A stretch of DNA of 64,000 bases, taken from assembly GCF_004382825.2 (NCBI RefSeq), contig NZ_SDQO02000003.1, forward strand, positions 310,001-374,000, read 5' to 3'. Positions 47,200 through 54,711 of the stretch are shown in pieces; the first letter of the stretch is position 1, and each line of letters opens with the position of its first letter. The notes beneath the pieces were generated by a model. It searched no databases. It was not told the DNA's origin and saw only the letters and a list, made by a program, of their open reading frames with translations. Both the position numbers and the translations under genes were made by a program. Source of the DNA: Corynebacterium silvaticum (GTDB lineage Bacteria > Actinomycetota > Actinomycetes > Mycobacteriales > Mycobacteriaceae).

Positions 47200-48213
47200 A
47201 TGACTCAATCTTGGCGCAGTGCTACAGCAGTTCGTATCCTGCTTGTCGGAGCTTTAATCTCCACAGCGGGAGTCGGCGCGTACTCTTTTTCTTCCCAGAG
47301 CGAGGGTTCGTCCAAGCAGTCTCAGTCACGCCCTTCCTCAGACAGCAAAACGTCTGCAGCGTCCTTTACCACCGCTGACTCGGGGTCATGTCTCACGTGG
47401 AAGGACAACGAGGGAAAAATTACCAATTTTGAGCAAGCCGACTGCGCAGGTGAGCACCGATTCGAGGTCTCTTCCCGCGAAGATCTGCGGGCTTATCCCG
47501 CATCCGAGTTTGGCAGCGAGGCTCCGATGCCCGACCTCACCCGCCAAGCCCAACTGCGTGAGGAGTTATGTCTTAACCCCACGATTCAGTACATGAAAGG
47601 CACCTTCGACCAGATGGGCAAGTATTCGGTTGCCTCGATTTTGCCGCCGCAAGATGCCTGGTCGAAGGGGGATCGCACCTTGCTCTGTGGTGTACAGGCA
47701 ACCGATGACCAAGGCACCCTCATCCCCACGTCCGGACGCGCCGCTGAACAAGATCAGTCCCGCATCTTCCGTCCCGGCGAATGCGTGCTTGTCGACGCCG
47801 CCAGCGCCACCCGTGTCGTCGATTGCGGTGCCGAGCACCAGCTAGAAATCACCGCCATCGTAGATTTGCAGCCGGTCTTCCCCGAGGGAACCCCCTCCCT
47901 TGAGCAGCAAGACAAACATCTCCAGCAGGTGTGCACGCAAGCAGCCCAGGACTATTTGGGAGGCGACGACCCCCTCTACTTCTCCACGCTGCAGCCCTTC
48001 TGGACTACCCTCCCCGAAAACTCGTGGGCAGGTGGCTCTCGCAGCGTTAACTGCGCGCTGGTCTTTGGGCAGGATCGTAAATTCGCCACGCTCGCCGGCA
48101 GCGCCAAGACCGGATTCACCATCAACGGTCAGCCCCCGGCTTCTCGCCCGGTGCGCGCCCCTATTGTGAACCCCGAAGCGCTCATCGGCCCGCACCCAGA
48201 ACCAGCACGCTAA
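47200..48213 (+). CDS. Septum-formation-domain membrane protein
   Basis: A 337-residue exported or single-pass protein. One hydrophobic segment at about residues 10-30, a Ser/Gln/Lys-rich linker, then a domain with paired cysteines: SCLTWKDNEGKITNFEQADC, EELCLNP, LLCGVQ. Half of this pattern is repeated later (GECVLVDAASATRVVDC, LQQVCTQAAQDYLGG, SVNCALVFGQ), so there are two tandem septum-formation-like domains. The C-terminus is Pro-rich. It resembles Rv3835 of M. tuberculosis, which also lies near serS (recalled). Its stop overlaps the next start as TAATG. The exact role is unknown. Confidence 0.78.
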   Translation: MTQSWRSATAVRILLVGALISTAGVGAYSFSSQSEGSSKQSQSRPSSDSKTSAASFTTADSGSCLTWKDNEGKITNFEQADCAGEHRFEVSSREDLRAYPASEFGSEAPMPDLTRQAQLREELCLNPTIQYMKGTFDQMGKYSVASILPPQDAWSKGDRTLLCGVQATDDQGTLIPTSGRAAEQDQSRIFRPGECVLVDAASATRVVDCGAEHQLEITAIVDLQPVFPEGTPSLEQQDKHLQQVCTQAAQDYLGGDDPLYFSTLQPFWTTLPENSWAGGSRSVNCALVFGQDRKFATLAGSAKTGFTINGQPPASRPVRAPIVNPEALIGPHPEPAR

Positions 48214-48560
48214 TGATTCAGATCAGCGATGAGCACTTTGAAGAACTCGTAGACCAGGCGTTATCCGCTATCCCCGAGTCCATCACTGAGCACATCACCA
48301 ACCTTGCCATCCTCATCGAGGATTATGCCGAGGACTCCCCTTATATCCTGGGCCTCTACCATGGCGTTGCGCTCACCGAGCGCAGCTTTGATCACGCCGG
48401 TTTTCTCCCCGACACCATCACTATTTATAGAGAAGCCCTCAAAAAGTACTGTTCTTCCGAGGAAGAACTCGTAGAACAGGTTCGTATCACCGTTATGCAC
48501 GAGATCGGCCACTACTTTGGGCTCGAAGAAGAAGATCTGCACCGATTGGGCTATGCCTAA
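48213..48560 (+). CDS. Small zincin-type metallopeptidase
   Basis: A 115-residue cytosolic protein of the zincin-like metallopeptidase family formerly called DUF1025. The zinc motif HEIGHYFG (about residues 97-104) lies near the C-terminus, with an acidic ligand probably in the following LEEEDLHRLG. The opening SDEHFEELVDQALSAIPE is typical of the family. It overlaps the preceding stop (TAATG), so the pair is translationally coupled, as Rv3835-Rv3836 are (recalled). No substrate is known. A repeat element lies just downstream. Confidence 0.88.
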   Translation: MIQISDEHFEELVDQALSAIPESITEHITNLAILIEDYAEDSPYILGLYHGVALTERSFDHAGFLPDTITIYREALKKYCSSEEELVEQVRITVMHEIGHYFGLEEEDLHRLGYA

Positions 48561-48580
48561 CCTGGACTAACCTAGCCCAG

Positions 48581-48648
48581 CCTGCATTTCCATAGACATA
48601 GACACGGTTGTGAGGGCTTTGAGGAGCTAACGTCTATGGAAATGCAGG
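48581..48648. repeat. REPIN-like inverted repeat, copy A
   Basis: CCTGCATTTCCATAGAC (48581-48597) and its perfect inverse (48632-48648) flank a 34-base loop. The same arm sequence occurs in a second element at 63675-63748, whose loop is unrelated. This copy lies between convergent genes, 20 bases past the metallopeptidase stop, and may also serve as a terminator. Confidence 0.88.
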
Positions 48649-48660
48649 TTCATCCTTGTG

Positions 48661-49317
48661 TCACGGCAGATTCAGAGGCCTGCTACCCCACATCTCGCAA
48701 TGCCAGTGGCCGAATTCCCCTTGAGGTTCAATGACCATAAGAGAGGCATTCCCCACGTAAGTATTCCGAGCCACGCTTTCAGGCACGTCGGAAGAATATC
48801 GAGTGGCAATGCGGATCGCAGCCCCGTGACTCACCGCGAGATAGTCTTTTCCGGTCTCCCGGCATAGCGTCGCAAGGCTTTCCAAGGGCGCCCGCATCCG
48901 AGCAATCACCTCATGCGCGGTTTCGCCTCCCGGCATTGCGGCGTGCAAGTCCCCGCTCATCCAGGCGTCGAGAGCGCGGATATATGCCTCATGGGCCTCA
49001 GGTGCCGAGCTTCCTTCTAACTCCCCGGAAAAGACTTCCCGCAGGTGAGGGTCCACGTCGATGGGATAGGTATCCGCCGGAAGCCCCAAGGTTTTTTCAT
49101 ACGCCTTGACCACGGCAACAGCCGTCTGCTGAGTGCGGATTGCGACAGAAGACACCACCCCACCAAGGTTCTGGGTGATATGAGCCAAATCCGCGCCTGC
49201 TTCTGTGGCTTGGAGCCGGCCCAGAACAGTCAGTTCCGCCCCAGGTGGCCGCGTATCAAAGATACGAGCAGCGTTAGAAAAAGTGCGCGCATGGCGCATC
49301 AGAATAATTCGACCCAT
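48661..49317 (-). CDS. Histidine phosphatase / phosphoglycerate-mutase-family protein
   Basis: A 218-residue histidine-phosphatase-fold enzyme. The phosphohistidine motif is LMRHARTFSNA (His at about residue 8), in which the usual RHG is RHA. The second half has the conserved VSHGAAIRIATR with the second histidine. Substrate is unknown; the group includes phosphoglycerate mutase-like and sugar-phosphate phosphatases. I chose the ATG at 49317 (GAGG 9 bases upstream) over that at 49326. It lies 12 bases after pheA on the same strand, an order shared with Rv3838c-Rv3837c (recalled). Confidence 0.85.
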   Translation of the reverse strand: MGRIILMRHARTFSNAARIFDTRPPGAELTVLGRLQATEAGADLAHITQNLGGVVSSVAIRTQQTAVAVVKAYEKTLGLPADTYPIDVDPHLREVFSGELEGSSAPEAHEAYIRALDAWMSGDLHAAMPGGETAHEVIARMRAPLESLATLCRETGKDYLAVSHGAAIRIATRYSSDVPESVARNTYVGNASLMVIEPQGEFGHWHCEMWGSRPLNLP

Positions 49318-49329
49318 GGTTCCCATCCT

Positions 49330-50253
49330 CTAAAGACGCCCTTCCTTGATGCTACTTACCCACCGGGCGGCTTGATCTATGAGATCAGTATCCGCGGTCA
49401 GGGCGGCTTCCCTCGAGTTGGCCTGGTGCGCGGGCCAGGAGCCTAGGAATTGAAGTACGGAACAGCGCAGGTACAGGGCGCGCAGTGCTTCTGCGACGGG
49501 GGCGTCGTCGATATGCCCATTAACGTCCACATGGAAGCGGTAATAGCCAAGCCCGCTTTCAATAGGGCGAGATTCAATGCGCGATAAATCGACTCCTCGC
49601 AGGGCAAATTCGGAGAGCGCTGCGACCAGGCTCCCTGGCTCGTTTTTCAGAATAAACATGATCGCCGTGCGGTCTGTGCCGGTGCGTGGTGTGGAGCGTG
49701 CAGGTTGACCAATCAGAACAAAGCGAGTGCGAGCACCGGCCACGTCGGCTACGTTGTCACTGATCAAGGAAAGGCCATATACCTCGGCTGCGCGTAGTGG
49801 GGCGGCCGCAAGGTCTGCTTTCCCCTCGGATACCAGCTGTGCTGCGGCAGCGTTGGAGGTGGCAGCTACGAATTCTGCTTGCGGGGCATGCCGCGCGAGC
49901 CAGCCTTTGACTTGCTGGTAGGCCACGGGGTGTGTGGATATGGTCTGTGCGGTAGCGGGGTCTGGGCCCTCAAGGCTCATGATGGCAAAAGCGATGGGGA
50001 GATCAATTTCTTCAAAGATCTGCACGTCGTCGGCTGCTGCCAGCGCATCAAAGGTGGGGGTCACGGCACCATCGACGGAGTTCTCTATGGCTACACATGC
50101 GTATTCGGCTGCCCCGGAGCGAACCGCATCCACGGCCTCGCGCGGGCTGCGCATAGGAATCGCCCGAACATCCACAAAGCCCTGTCGCTCTGCGAGTTTC
50201 CATAGTGCGGCCTCGGTGAATGTGCCCTCAGGGCCTAAATAGGCGATCTTCAT
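49330..50253 (-). CDS. pheA: Prephenate dehydratase
   Basis: Converts prephenate to phenylpyruvate in phenylalanine synthesis. The 307-residue stand-alone enzyme starts MKIAYLGPEGTFTEAAL, has CVAIENSVDGAVTPTFDAL for substrate binding, GARTRFVLIG with the catalytic Thr-Arg-Phe, and a C-terminal ACT domain (about residues 205-285) with ESRPIESGLGYYRFHVDV for feedback control by phenylalanine. No chorismate mutase domain is fused. It is divergent from the amidase gene with only about 35 bases between. Confidence 0.95.
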   Translation of the reverse strand: MKIAYLGPEGTFTEAALWKLAERQGFVDVRAIPMRSPREAVDAVRSGAAEYACVAIENSVDGAVTPTFDALAAADDVQIFEEIDLPIAFAIMSLEGPDPATAQTISTHPVAYQQVKGWLARHAPQAEFVAATSNAAAAQLVSEGKADLAAAPLRAAEVYGLSLISDNVADVAGARTRFVLIGQPARSTPRTGTDRTAIMFILKNEPGSLVAALSEFALRGVDLSRIESRPIESGLGYYRFHVDVNGHIDDAPVAEALRALYLRCSVLQFLGSWPAHQANSREAALTADTDLIDQAARWVSSIKEGRL

Positions 50254-50288
50254 GAGCGCTAGTTTATCTGCCTAGTAGTGTGTTCGTC

Positions 50289-51437
50289 ATGGCACTTCAT
50301 GAGCGAATCGACGCACTCGCAACGCAGGTCGCCGGCTTGTCCGCGCAAGAGCATGGCTTCGCTCATTTCGACGCTGATGCAGCACACCGCCAGGCGGATA
50401 TGCAGGCAGGCTTAGCACCGCAGCGGCTCTCCGGGTGGATAATCCCAGCCAAGGATCTCTCCGATGTGGCAGGCATGCCTACCAGTTATGGCTCAATCCA
50501 TCGCAGAGTTATGGCGACGGAAACAGACCCTTTTATAGCCAGATACATGGCGCAGGGTGCGATAGTCCCTGGTAAATCGCTCGTTCCAGAGCTGGGACTC
50601 ACTGCGTACACAGAGCCTGTGGGGTTGGTGGCCCCGGTTTTTCACGGTCATACGCCCGGTGGTTCTTCGGGAGGTGCCGCGGTGATGGTGGCTCGTGGGT
50701 TGGTGCGCGCCGCCCACGCTTCTGATGGCGGTGGTTCGATCCGCGTTCCGGCGGCATGCACGGGAATCGTGGGCTTCAAACCACCCCACGATGCGTCGCG
50801 AGCCAACCCCGTAACCCAAGGGTTCCTCACCCGCACGCTTGCCGACGCCGCCTACCTCCACAACATCCGCCCGCTACAGCGCCCGTTGCGCATTGGTGTG
50901 CTCACGCAGCCTGTCCACGCAGAGATAGACGTTGCGCCTCATATTCTTGCCGCAGTAGAGGACGCAGCCGCGCGGCTGTCCGCTGCTGGCCACACGGTGA
51001 GCGCAGTGAGCAGGCCTTATGGCGACGAGCCCTTTGCGGCTTTTCATGACATTCTGGCGCTAAAATCTACCAAAATTCATGGCTCGGCCTCGCCGCTCGT
51101 GGAGTGGCTACGCGACTGCGGGCACCGTGTGTCTCCATCCCGGAAAGCGGAGGCCATGCGGATTTTCGTGGGCGTCGATAAGCTACTGCGCGCTGCCTGG
51201 GACATCGACGTCGTGCTCACTCCCACCCTGGCGTTTGATCCGCCACCCGTGGGGCATTTCTCCGCGATGGCACCGGAGGAAGATTTTGCAGCTCAGACCC
51301 GCTGGACCCCGTGGGGAACCATGTTCAACATGTCTGGGGACGCCGCGTTATCGATGCCGCACCGTGGGGTGGGAATTCAGCTCGGCGCCGTCCGCGCGAC
51401 CGTGCCTGAGCTCTTTGGCGTGGCGGAGGCATTATGA
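50289..51437 (+). CDS. Amidase-signature-family hydrolase, short form
   Basis: A 382-residue amidase-signature enzyme that should hydrolyse an amide by a Ser-cisSer-Lys triad. The lysine is probably K98 in VPGKSLVPELG, the cis-serine lies in PGGSSGGAA and the nucleophile in SDGGGSIRVPAA. Typical members have 450-500 residues; this one lacks part of the middle and C-terminal region but keeps the active site. The ATG at 50289 has no clear Shine-Dalgarno, and the GTG at 50280 is an alternative. Its stop overlaps the CPBP start as ATGA. Not GatA: the gene is alone and short. Confidence 0.82.
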   Translation: MALHERIDALATQVAGLSAQEHGFAHFDADAAHRQADMQAGLAPQRLSGWIIPAKDLSDVAGMPTSYGSIHRRVMATETDPFIARYMAQGAIVPGKSLVPELGLTAYTEPVGLVAPVFHGHTPGGSSGGAAVMVARGLVRAAHASDGGGSIRVPAACTGIVGFKPPHDASRANPVTQGFLTRTLADAAYLHNIRPLQRPLRIGVLTQPVHAEIDVAPHILAAVEDAAARLSAAGHTVSAVSRPYGDEPFAAFHDILALKSTKIHGSASPLVEWLRDCGHRVSPSRKAEAMRIFVGVDKLLRAAWDIDVVLTPTLAFDPPPVGHFSAMAPEEDFAAQTRWTPWGTMFNMSGDAALSMPHRGVGIQLGAVRATVPELFGVAEAL

Positions 51438-52195
51438 CTCGCCGCATTCACGTAGAGATCTGGCTGGTTCTTGCTATCACGTTCGGCATGTCCGGACTGC
51501 GTTCGCTTTTAAGGCTTATCGACGCCACCCTCTCCCCCATAGCTCTCAACGAACAGAGCACCACTCTTAATTCCTCCCGGGCAGATTCCCCTTGGCTCGA
51601 CCTTGCGCTGCAGCTGTGCGGCGCAGGAACACTCATCGCGTGGGGGTTGCTCTCCTTATTCCTCCTGGCCACCAATGTCCCTGAGCGCCGCATTTCTGGC
51701 CCGTTGCTTCGGCTCGCGTCTGCAAAGGCGTGGCTCACAGAGATCGGCTGGGGCGCTGTGCTCGCGCTTGTTATCGGAGTGCCAGGCCTTGCCTTCTACG
51801 CCACCGCGGTGCATCTAGGACTGTCCAAGCAGGTTATTCCAAGCTCGCTCGACATATGGTGGGCGATTCCTATTCTGCTGCTGTATTCGTTTGCCAACGC
51901 CTTTGCAGAGGAAATTGTGGTGGTCGGGTGGCTTAGCACGCGCCTTCGACAGCTCGGTATGTCCACCGGCCTCATCCTCCTAGCATCCTCGCTACTACGC
52001 GGCTCCTACCACCTCTACCAGGGGTTTTCCGCAGGAATCGGCAATATGATTATGGGGCTTCTCTTTACGTGGTTCTACCTCAGATGGCGCCCGCAGCACG
52101 TCTGGCCGCTCATCGTCGGGCACTTCCTTATCGATGCCGTCGCCTTTGTCGGTTACTCCCTCATCGGCGGGAATCTGCAGTTCTTGGGTCTTTAA
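51434..52195 (+). CDS. CPBP-family intramembrane metalloprotease-like protein
   Basis: A 253-residue protein with about seven membrane segments and the CPBP (Abi) motifs: AEEIVVVGWLSTRL (about residues 155-168; EE with the distal Arg), SLLRGSYHLYQG (His in motif 2) and VGHFLIDAV (His/Asp in motif 3). Known relatives process prenylated peptides or confer bacteriocin self-immunity. The start overlaps the amidase stop (ATGA), so the two are translationally coupled. A joint pathway is possible but unproven. A weak inverted repeat (TAAGTTAG / TTAACTTA, 52204-52231) follows before the LCP gene. Confidence 0.83.
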   Translation: MTRRIHVEIWLVLAITFGMSGLRSLLRLIDATLSPIALNEQSTTLNSSRADSPWLDLALQLCGAGTLIAWGLLSLFLLATNVPERRISGPLLRLASAKAWLTEIGWGAVLALVIGVPGLAFYATAVHLGLSKQVIPSSLDIWWAIPILLLYSFANAFAEEIVVVGWLSTRLRQLGMSTGLILLASSLLRGSYHLYQGFSAGIGNMIMGLLFTWFYLRWRPQHVWPLIVGHFLIDAVAFVGYSLIGGNLQFLGL

Positions 52196-52245
52196 ATGTG
52201 AGATAAGTTAGCCGCAAACGGCCTTAACTTACTACGCTTATTCTC

Positions 52246-53511
52246 ATGAACCCACAGGAGCCACAGGCAGGACGCGGATCGCGTGACGAGTTCATGCGCG
52301 ACTCCCAAGGAAATCCCCTGCTCGATCGCTACGGTCGACCCGTACGTCGCCGAGGTAGGACCGCACCGCAACGACGGCCGCGTCGTAACGCTCAGGTTCC
52401 CCAACCGGAGGCAACGCGTTTCGACGCCCCCGCGCAACCGCAACGCCCCCAGCAATACTTCCCGTCGGAGCACGAGCAGCAACAGCTGTCCCAGGGTTAC
52501 GCCGACCCCCGTGGGTACCAATCCCAGAATTTCCAACCCAATCGCAACTTTGAACGCCACCAGGCTGCCATCCAGCAGCCCAGTGCACCCCGACGCCGCC
52601 GGCGGATTCTGCGCCCGCGCGGTTGTCTGTCCAGCTTAACGTGGCTGGTTGTTATTGTCTTGGTCATCGGCATCGCCGGCACGCTCTGGATGGACACCAA
52701 ACTCAACCGAACCAACGCGCGCCCTGCCAACCGCATCGCCAACACCGCCGGGACAAACTGGCTACTCGTCGGCTCAGATTCCCGCACAGGCCTCAGCGAA
52801 GCCGACGCCCAGCGCCTAGGAACCGGTGGCGACCTCGGCTCCATGCGAACCGACACCATCATGCTGCTCCACATACCCACCAGTGGCAAAGCAACCCTGC
52901 TGTCTCTCCCCCGCGACTCCTACGTCAGCATTCCCGGGTACGGGATGGATAAAATCAACGCGGCCTTCACCTACGGTGGCGCACCGCTGCTTACCCAAAC
53001 CGTGGAAGGAGCCACCGGCCTGCGCGTAGACCACTACGCAGAAATCGGCATGGGTGGGCTGGCCAACGTCGTTGACGCAGTTGGCGGCATCGAGGTCTGC
53101 CCCGCAGAACCCATCACCGACCCTCTGGCGGCACTGTCCATCAGCGCCGGATGCCAGAAAGTCAACGGACCAACAGCCCTCGGATACGTCCGCACACGAG
53201 CCACCCCCCTAGGTGATCTTGACCGTGTGCAGCGCCAACGAGAATTTTTCGCGGCGCTGGTTAATAAACTCACATCCACCAGCACCTTTGCCAACCCATT
53301 CCGATTCTTCCCCACCGTAAACAGCGTGGCAGGAAGCTTCACTGTTGGCAGCGAAGACCACGTCTGGCACCTCTTCCGCGTCGCCCTAGCAATACGCGAA
53401 GGCGTAGACACCGTCACCGTCCCTTACTCAGGATTTGCCAACTACGACGTAGGAAGCGTGGTCCTCTGGGACAAGGCAGTGGCTGAACAACTATTCGCCT
53501 CCTTGCGATAA
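52246..53511 (+). CDS. lcpB: LytR-CpsA-Psr (LCP) family cell wall ligase, probable LcpB
   Basis: An LCP phosphotransferase that links arabinogalactan to peptidoglycan outside the membrane. Of 421 residues, the first ~125 are a Gln/Pro/Arg-rich cytoplasmic tail, 129-148 form the membrane helix, and the rest is the LCP domain. That domain has LLVGSDSRTG, SMRTDTIMLLHIP, LSLPRDSYVSIPGYGMDKIN and VRTRATPLGDLDRVQRQREF, with the conserved Arg and Asp residues. C. glutamicum lcpB lies close to pheA (recalled), hence the name; family is certain, paralogue less so. A strong terminator follows. Confidence 0.85.
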   Translation: MNPQEPQAGRGSRDEFMRDSQGNPLLDRYGRPVRRRGRTAPQRRPRRNAQVPQPEATRFDAPAQPQRPQQYFPSEHEQQQLSQGYADPRGYQSQNFQPNRNFERHQAAIQQPSAPRRRRRILRPRGCLSSLTWLVVIVLVIGIAGTLWMDTKLNRTNARPANRIANTAGTNWLLVGSDSRTGLSEADAQRLGTGGDLGSMRTDTIMLLHIPTSGKATLLSLPRDSYVSIPGYGMDKINAAFTYGGAPLLTQTVEGATGLRVDHYAEIGMGGLANVVDAVGGIEVCPAEPITDPLAALSISAGCQKVNGPTALGYVRTRATPLGDLDRVQRQREFFAALVNKLTSTSTFANPFRFFPTVNSVAGSFTVGSEDHVWHLFRVALAIREGVDTVTVPYSGFANYDVGSVVLWDKAVAEQLFASLR

Positions 53512-53524
53512 CCATCGCCCTATG

Positions 53525-53565
53525 AGTGATGCCGTTGTGACTAGAGCAGTCACAACGGCATCACT
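53525..53565 (+). terminator. Intrinsic terminator after the LCP gene
   Basis: Perfect 18-base arms (core GATGCCGTTGTGAC / GTCACAACGGCATC) around a 5-base loop, followed by GTATTTA. It lies between the LCP gene and the convergent surface-protein operon. Confidence 0.88.
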
Positions 53566-53614
53566 GTATTTACAGCATCCTAGTGAGCCTTTGGCTCAGG
53601 CTTTTGGTGTGCCT

Positions 53615-54700
53615 TTAACGAGGCAAGAACGGCAGCAACACATGCACCAAACCTGCAAGCAAGCCCACGCCGCCCAAAGACACAATTGCCTTCAACCATG
53701 ACGGCCACGTGGTGGGAGACCAAGAAATCTGCGGCTTCTGCGGTGATTTAGCAGGCGGAACCTGATCCTTCGTCTCAGGAGTCTTGTTCTCTGTGTCTAC
53801 CTTGGGCTTTTCTGCATCCGTTTTAGGCTTCTCGGGGGCCGGCTTCTCTGTATCAGCCTTGGGTTTTTCTGGTTTTTCCTGAGGCTTTGGCGCTGGTGAA
53901 GTACCATTGAGCGCAACTAATTTTGTCTTGTTCTCCAGAGCTGCCTTGAGAATTTCATCTTTATCGATTTTTTTAGGATCAATAACTTTAGAAGGCGTTA
54001 ATTGGTTTTCTTCATCTCCTAAATGATGTTCGCCTTTAATCTTTTCGATAAAGCGATCTTGAACATTCCAGTCGAGGATGGAATACGCACTGTACTCATA
54101 GGTTTCTTCACCTGACTCCAACTTAGAAATGACCCGTTGTAAGCCATCTGCACCGTTATTCGCGATCTTATGAGTGTTGTTTATCTGAGCTCTATTGGGC
54201 GTTCCAGCATCAGCATTCAACGCTAAAATACGATATTTTTCCTCCATAGTCTTCACAAGAGGGAGCGCCTTTTTCGATTCCGCTAAGTCAATACCAACTT
54301 GTGAAATATCAATCTCTCGCGCTTGCTGGTTACCTTCTACTTTAAGTATTGCTAGCGATACACGAGCTTTTGCTAGATAACAGGCATTTTCGGATTCTTC
54401 ATGCGCCTTTCTAATCTCTGGTGACGCTCCAACATAGTTTTCAAACTTTTGTTCCCCTGATGCCGCATGGTACAAATGCCGCATTTTAGCCACCGATACC
54501 AAGGATTTTAATTCCGAGACGTACTCACCACCATCCTCAGCCTTATTAATCATCATGTAGTTCCCCGGCATCGCATCGTGAGTCTGCGCGCTAGCCACCG
54601 CAGTGACTAATGGCGACGTCGCCGCCAGCGAGGACGCAGTGAACACAGAAGCTGTAGCCAAAGCGCTGATGGTGAGAGAAAGTATGCGGTTGTTTTTCAT
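53615..54700 (-). CDS. Membrane-anchored surface protein, partner of the HtaA gene
   Basis: A 361-residue exported protein I do not recognise. The signal peptide ends near residue 39 (AVASAQ-TH). The ectodomain (about 40-265) is hydrophilic, probably helical, with a single cysteine (ENACYLAKA). A Lys/Pro/Glu linker with repeated EKPK/ADTEKP units follows (about 267-325). One hydrophobic helix (about 333-356) ends LLPFLPR, so it is anchored by a C-terminal transmembrane segment without a sortase signal. AAAGGA lies 7 bases before the ATG. It begins 11 bases after the HtaA-gene stop, so they are one operon. The DNA is visibly more AT-rich than the housekeeping genes. Confidence 0.7.
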   Translation of the reverse strand: MKNNRILSLTISALATASVFTASSLAATSPLVTAVASAQTHDAMPGNYMMINKAEDGGEYVSELKSLVSVAKMRHLYHAASGEQKFENYVGASPEIRKAHEESENACYLAKARVSLAILKVEGNQQAREIDISQVGIDLAESKKALPLVKTMEEKYRILALNADAGTPNRAQINNTHKIANNGADGLQRVISKLESGEETYEYSAYSILDWNVQDRFIEKIKGEHHLGDEENQLTPSKVIDPKKIDKDEILKAALENKTKLVALNGTSPAPKPQEKPEKPKADTEKPAPEKPKTDAEKPKVDTENKTPETKDQVPPAKSPQKPQISWSPTTWPSWLKAIVSLGGVGLLAGLVHVLLPFLPR

Positions 54701-54711
54701 GTTTATATCCT

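Noticed and set aside
48553..48580. TAACCT repeated twice, resembling DtxR half-sites
   Set aside because: The copies are direct, not inverted, and lie at the 3' end of a gene rather than in a promoter.
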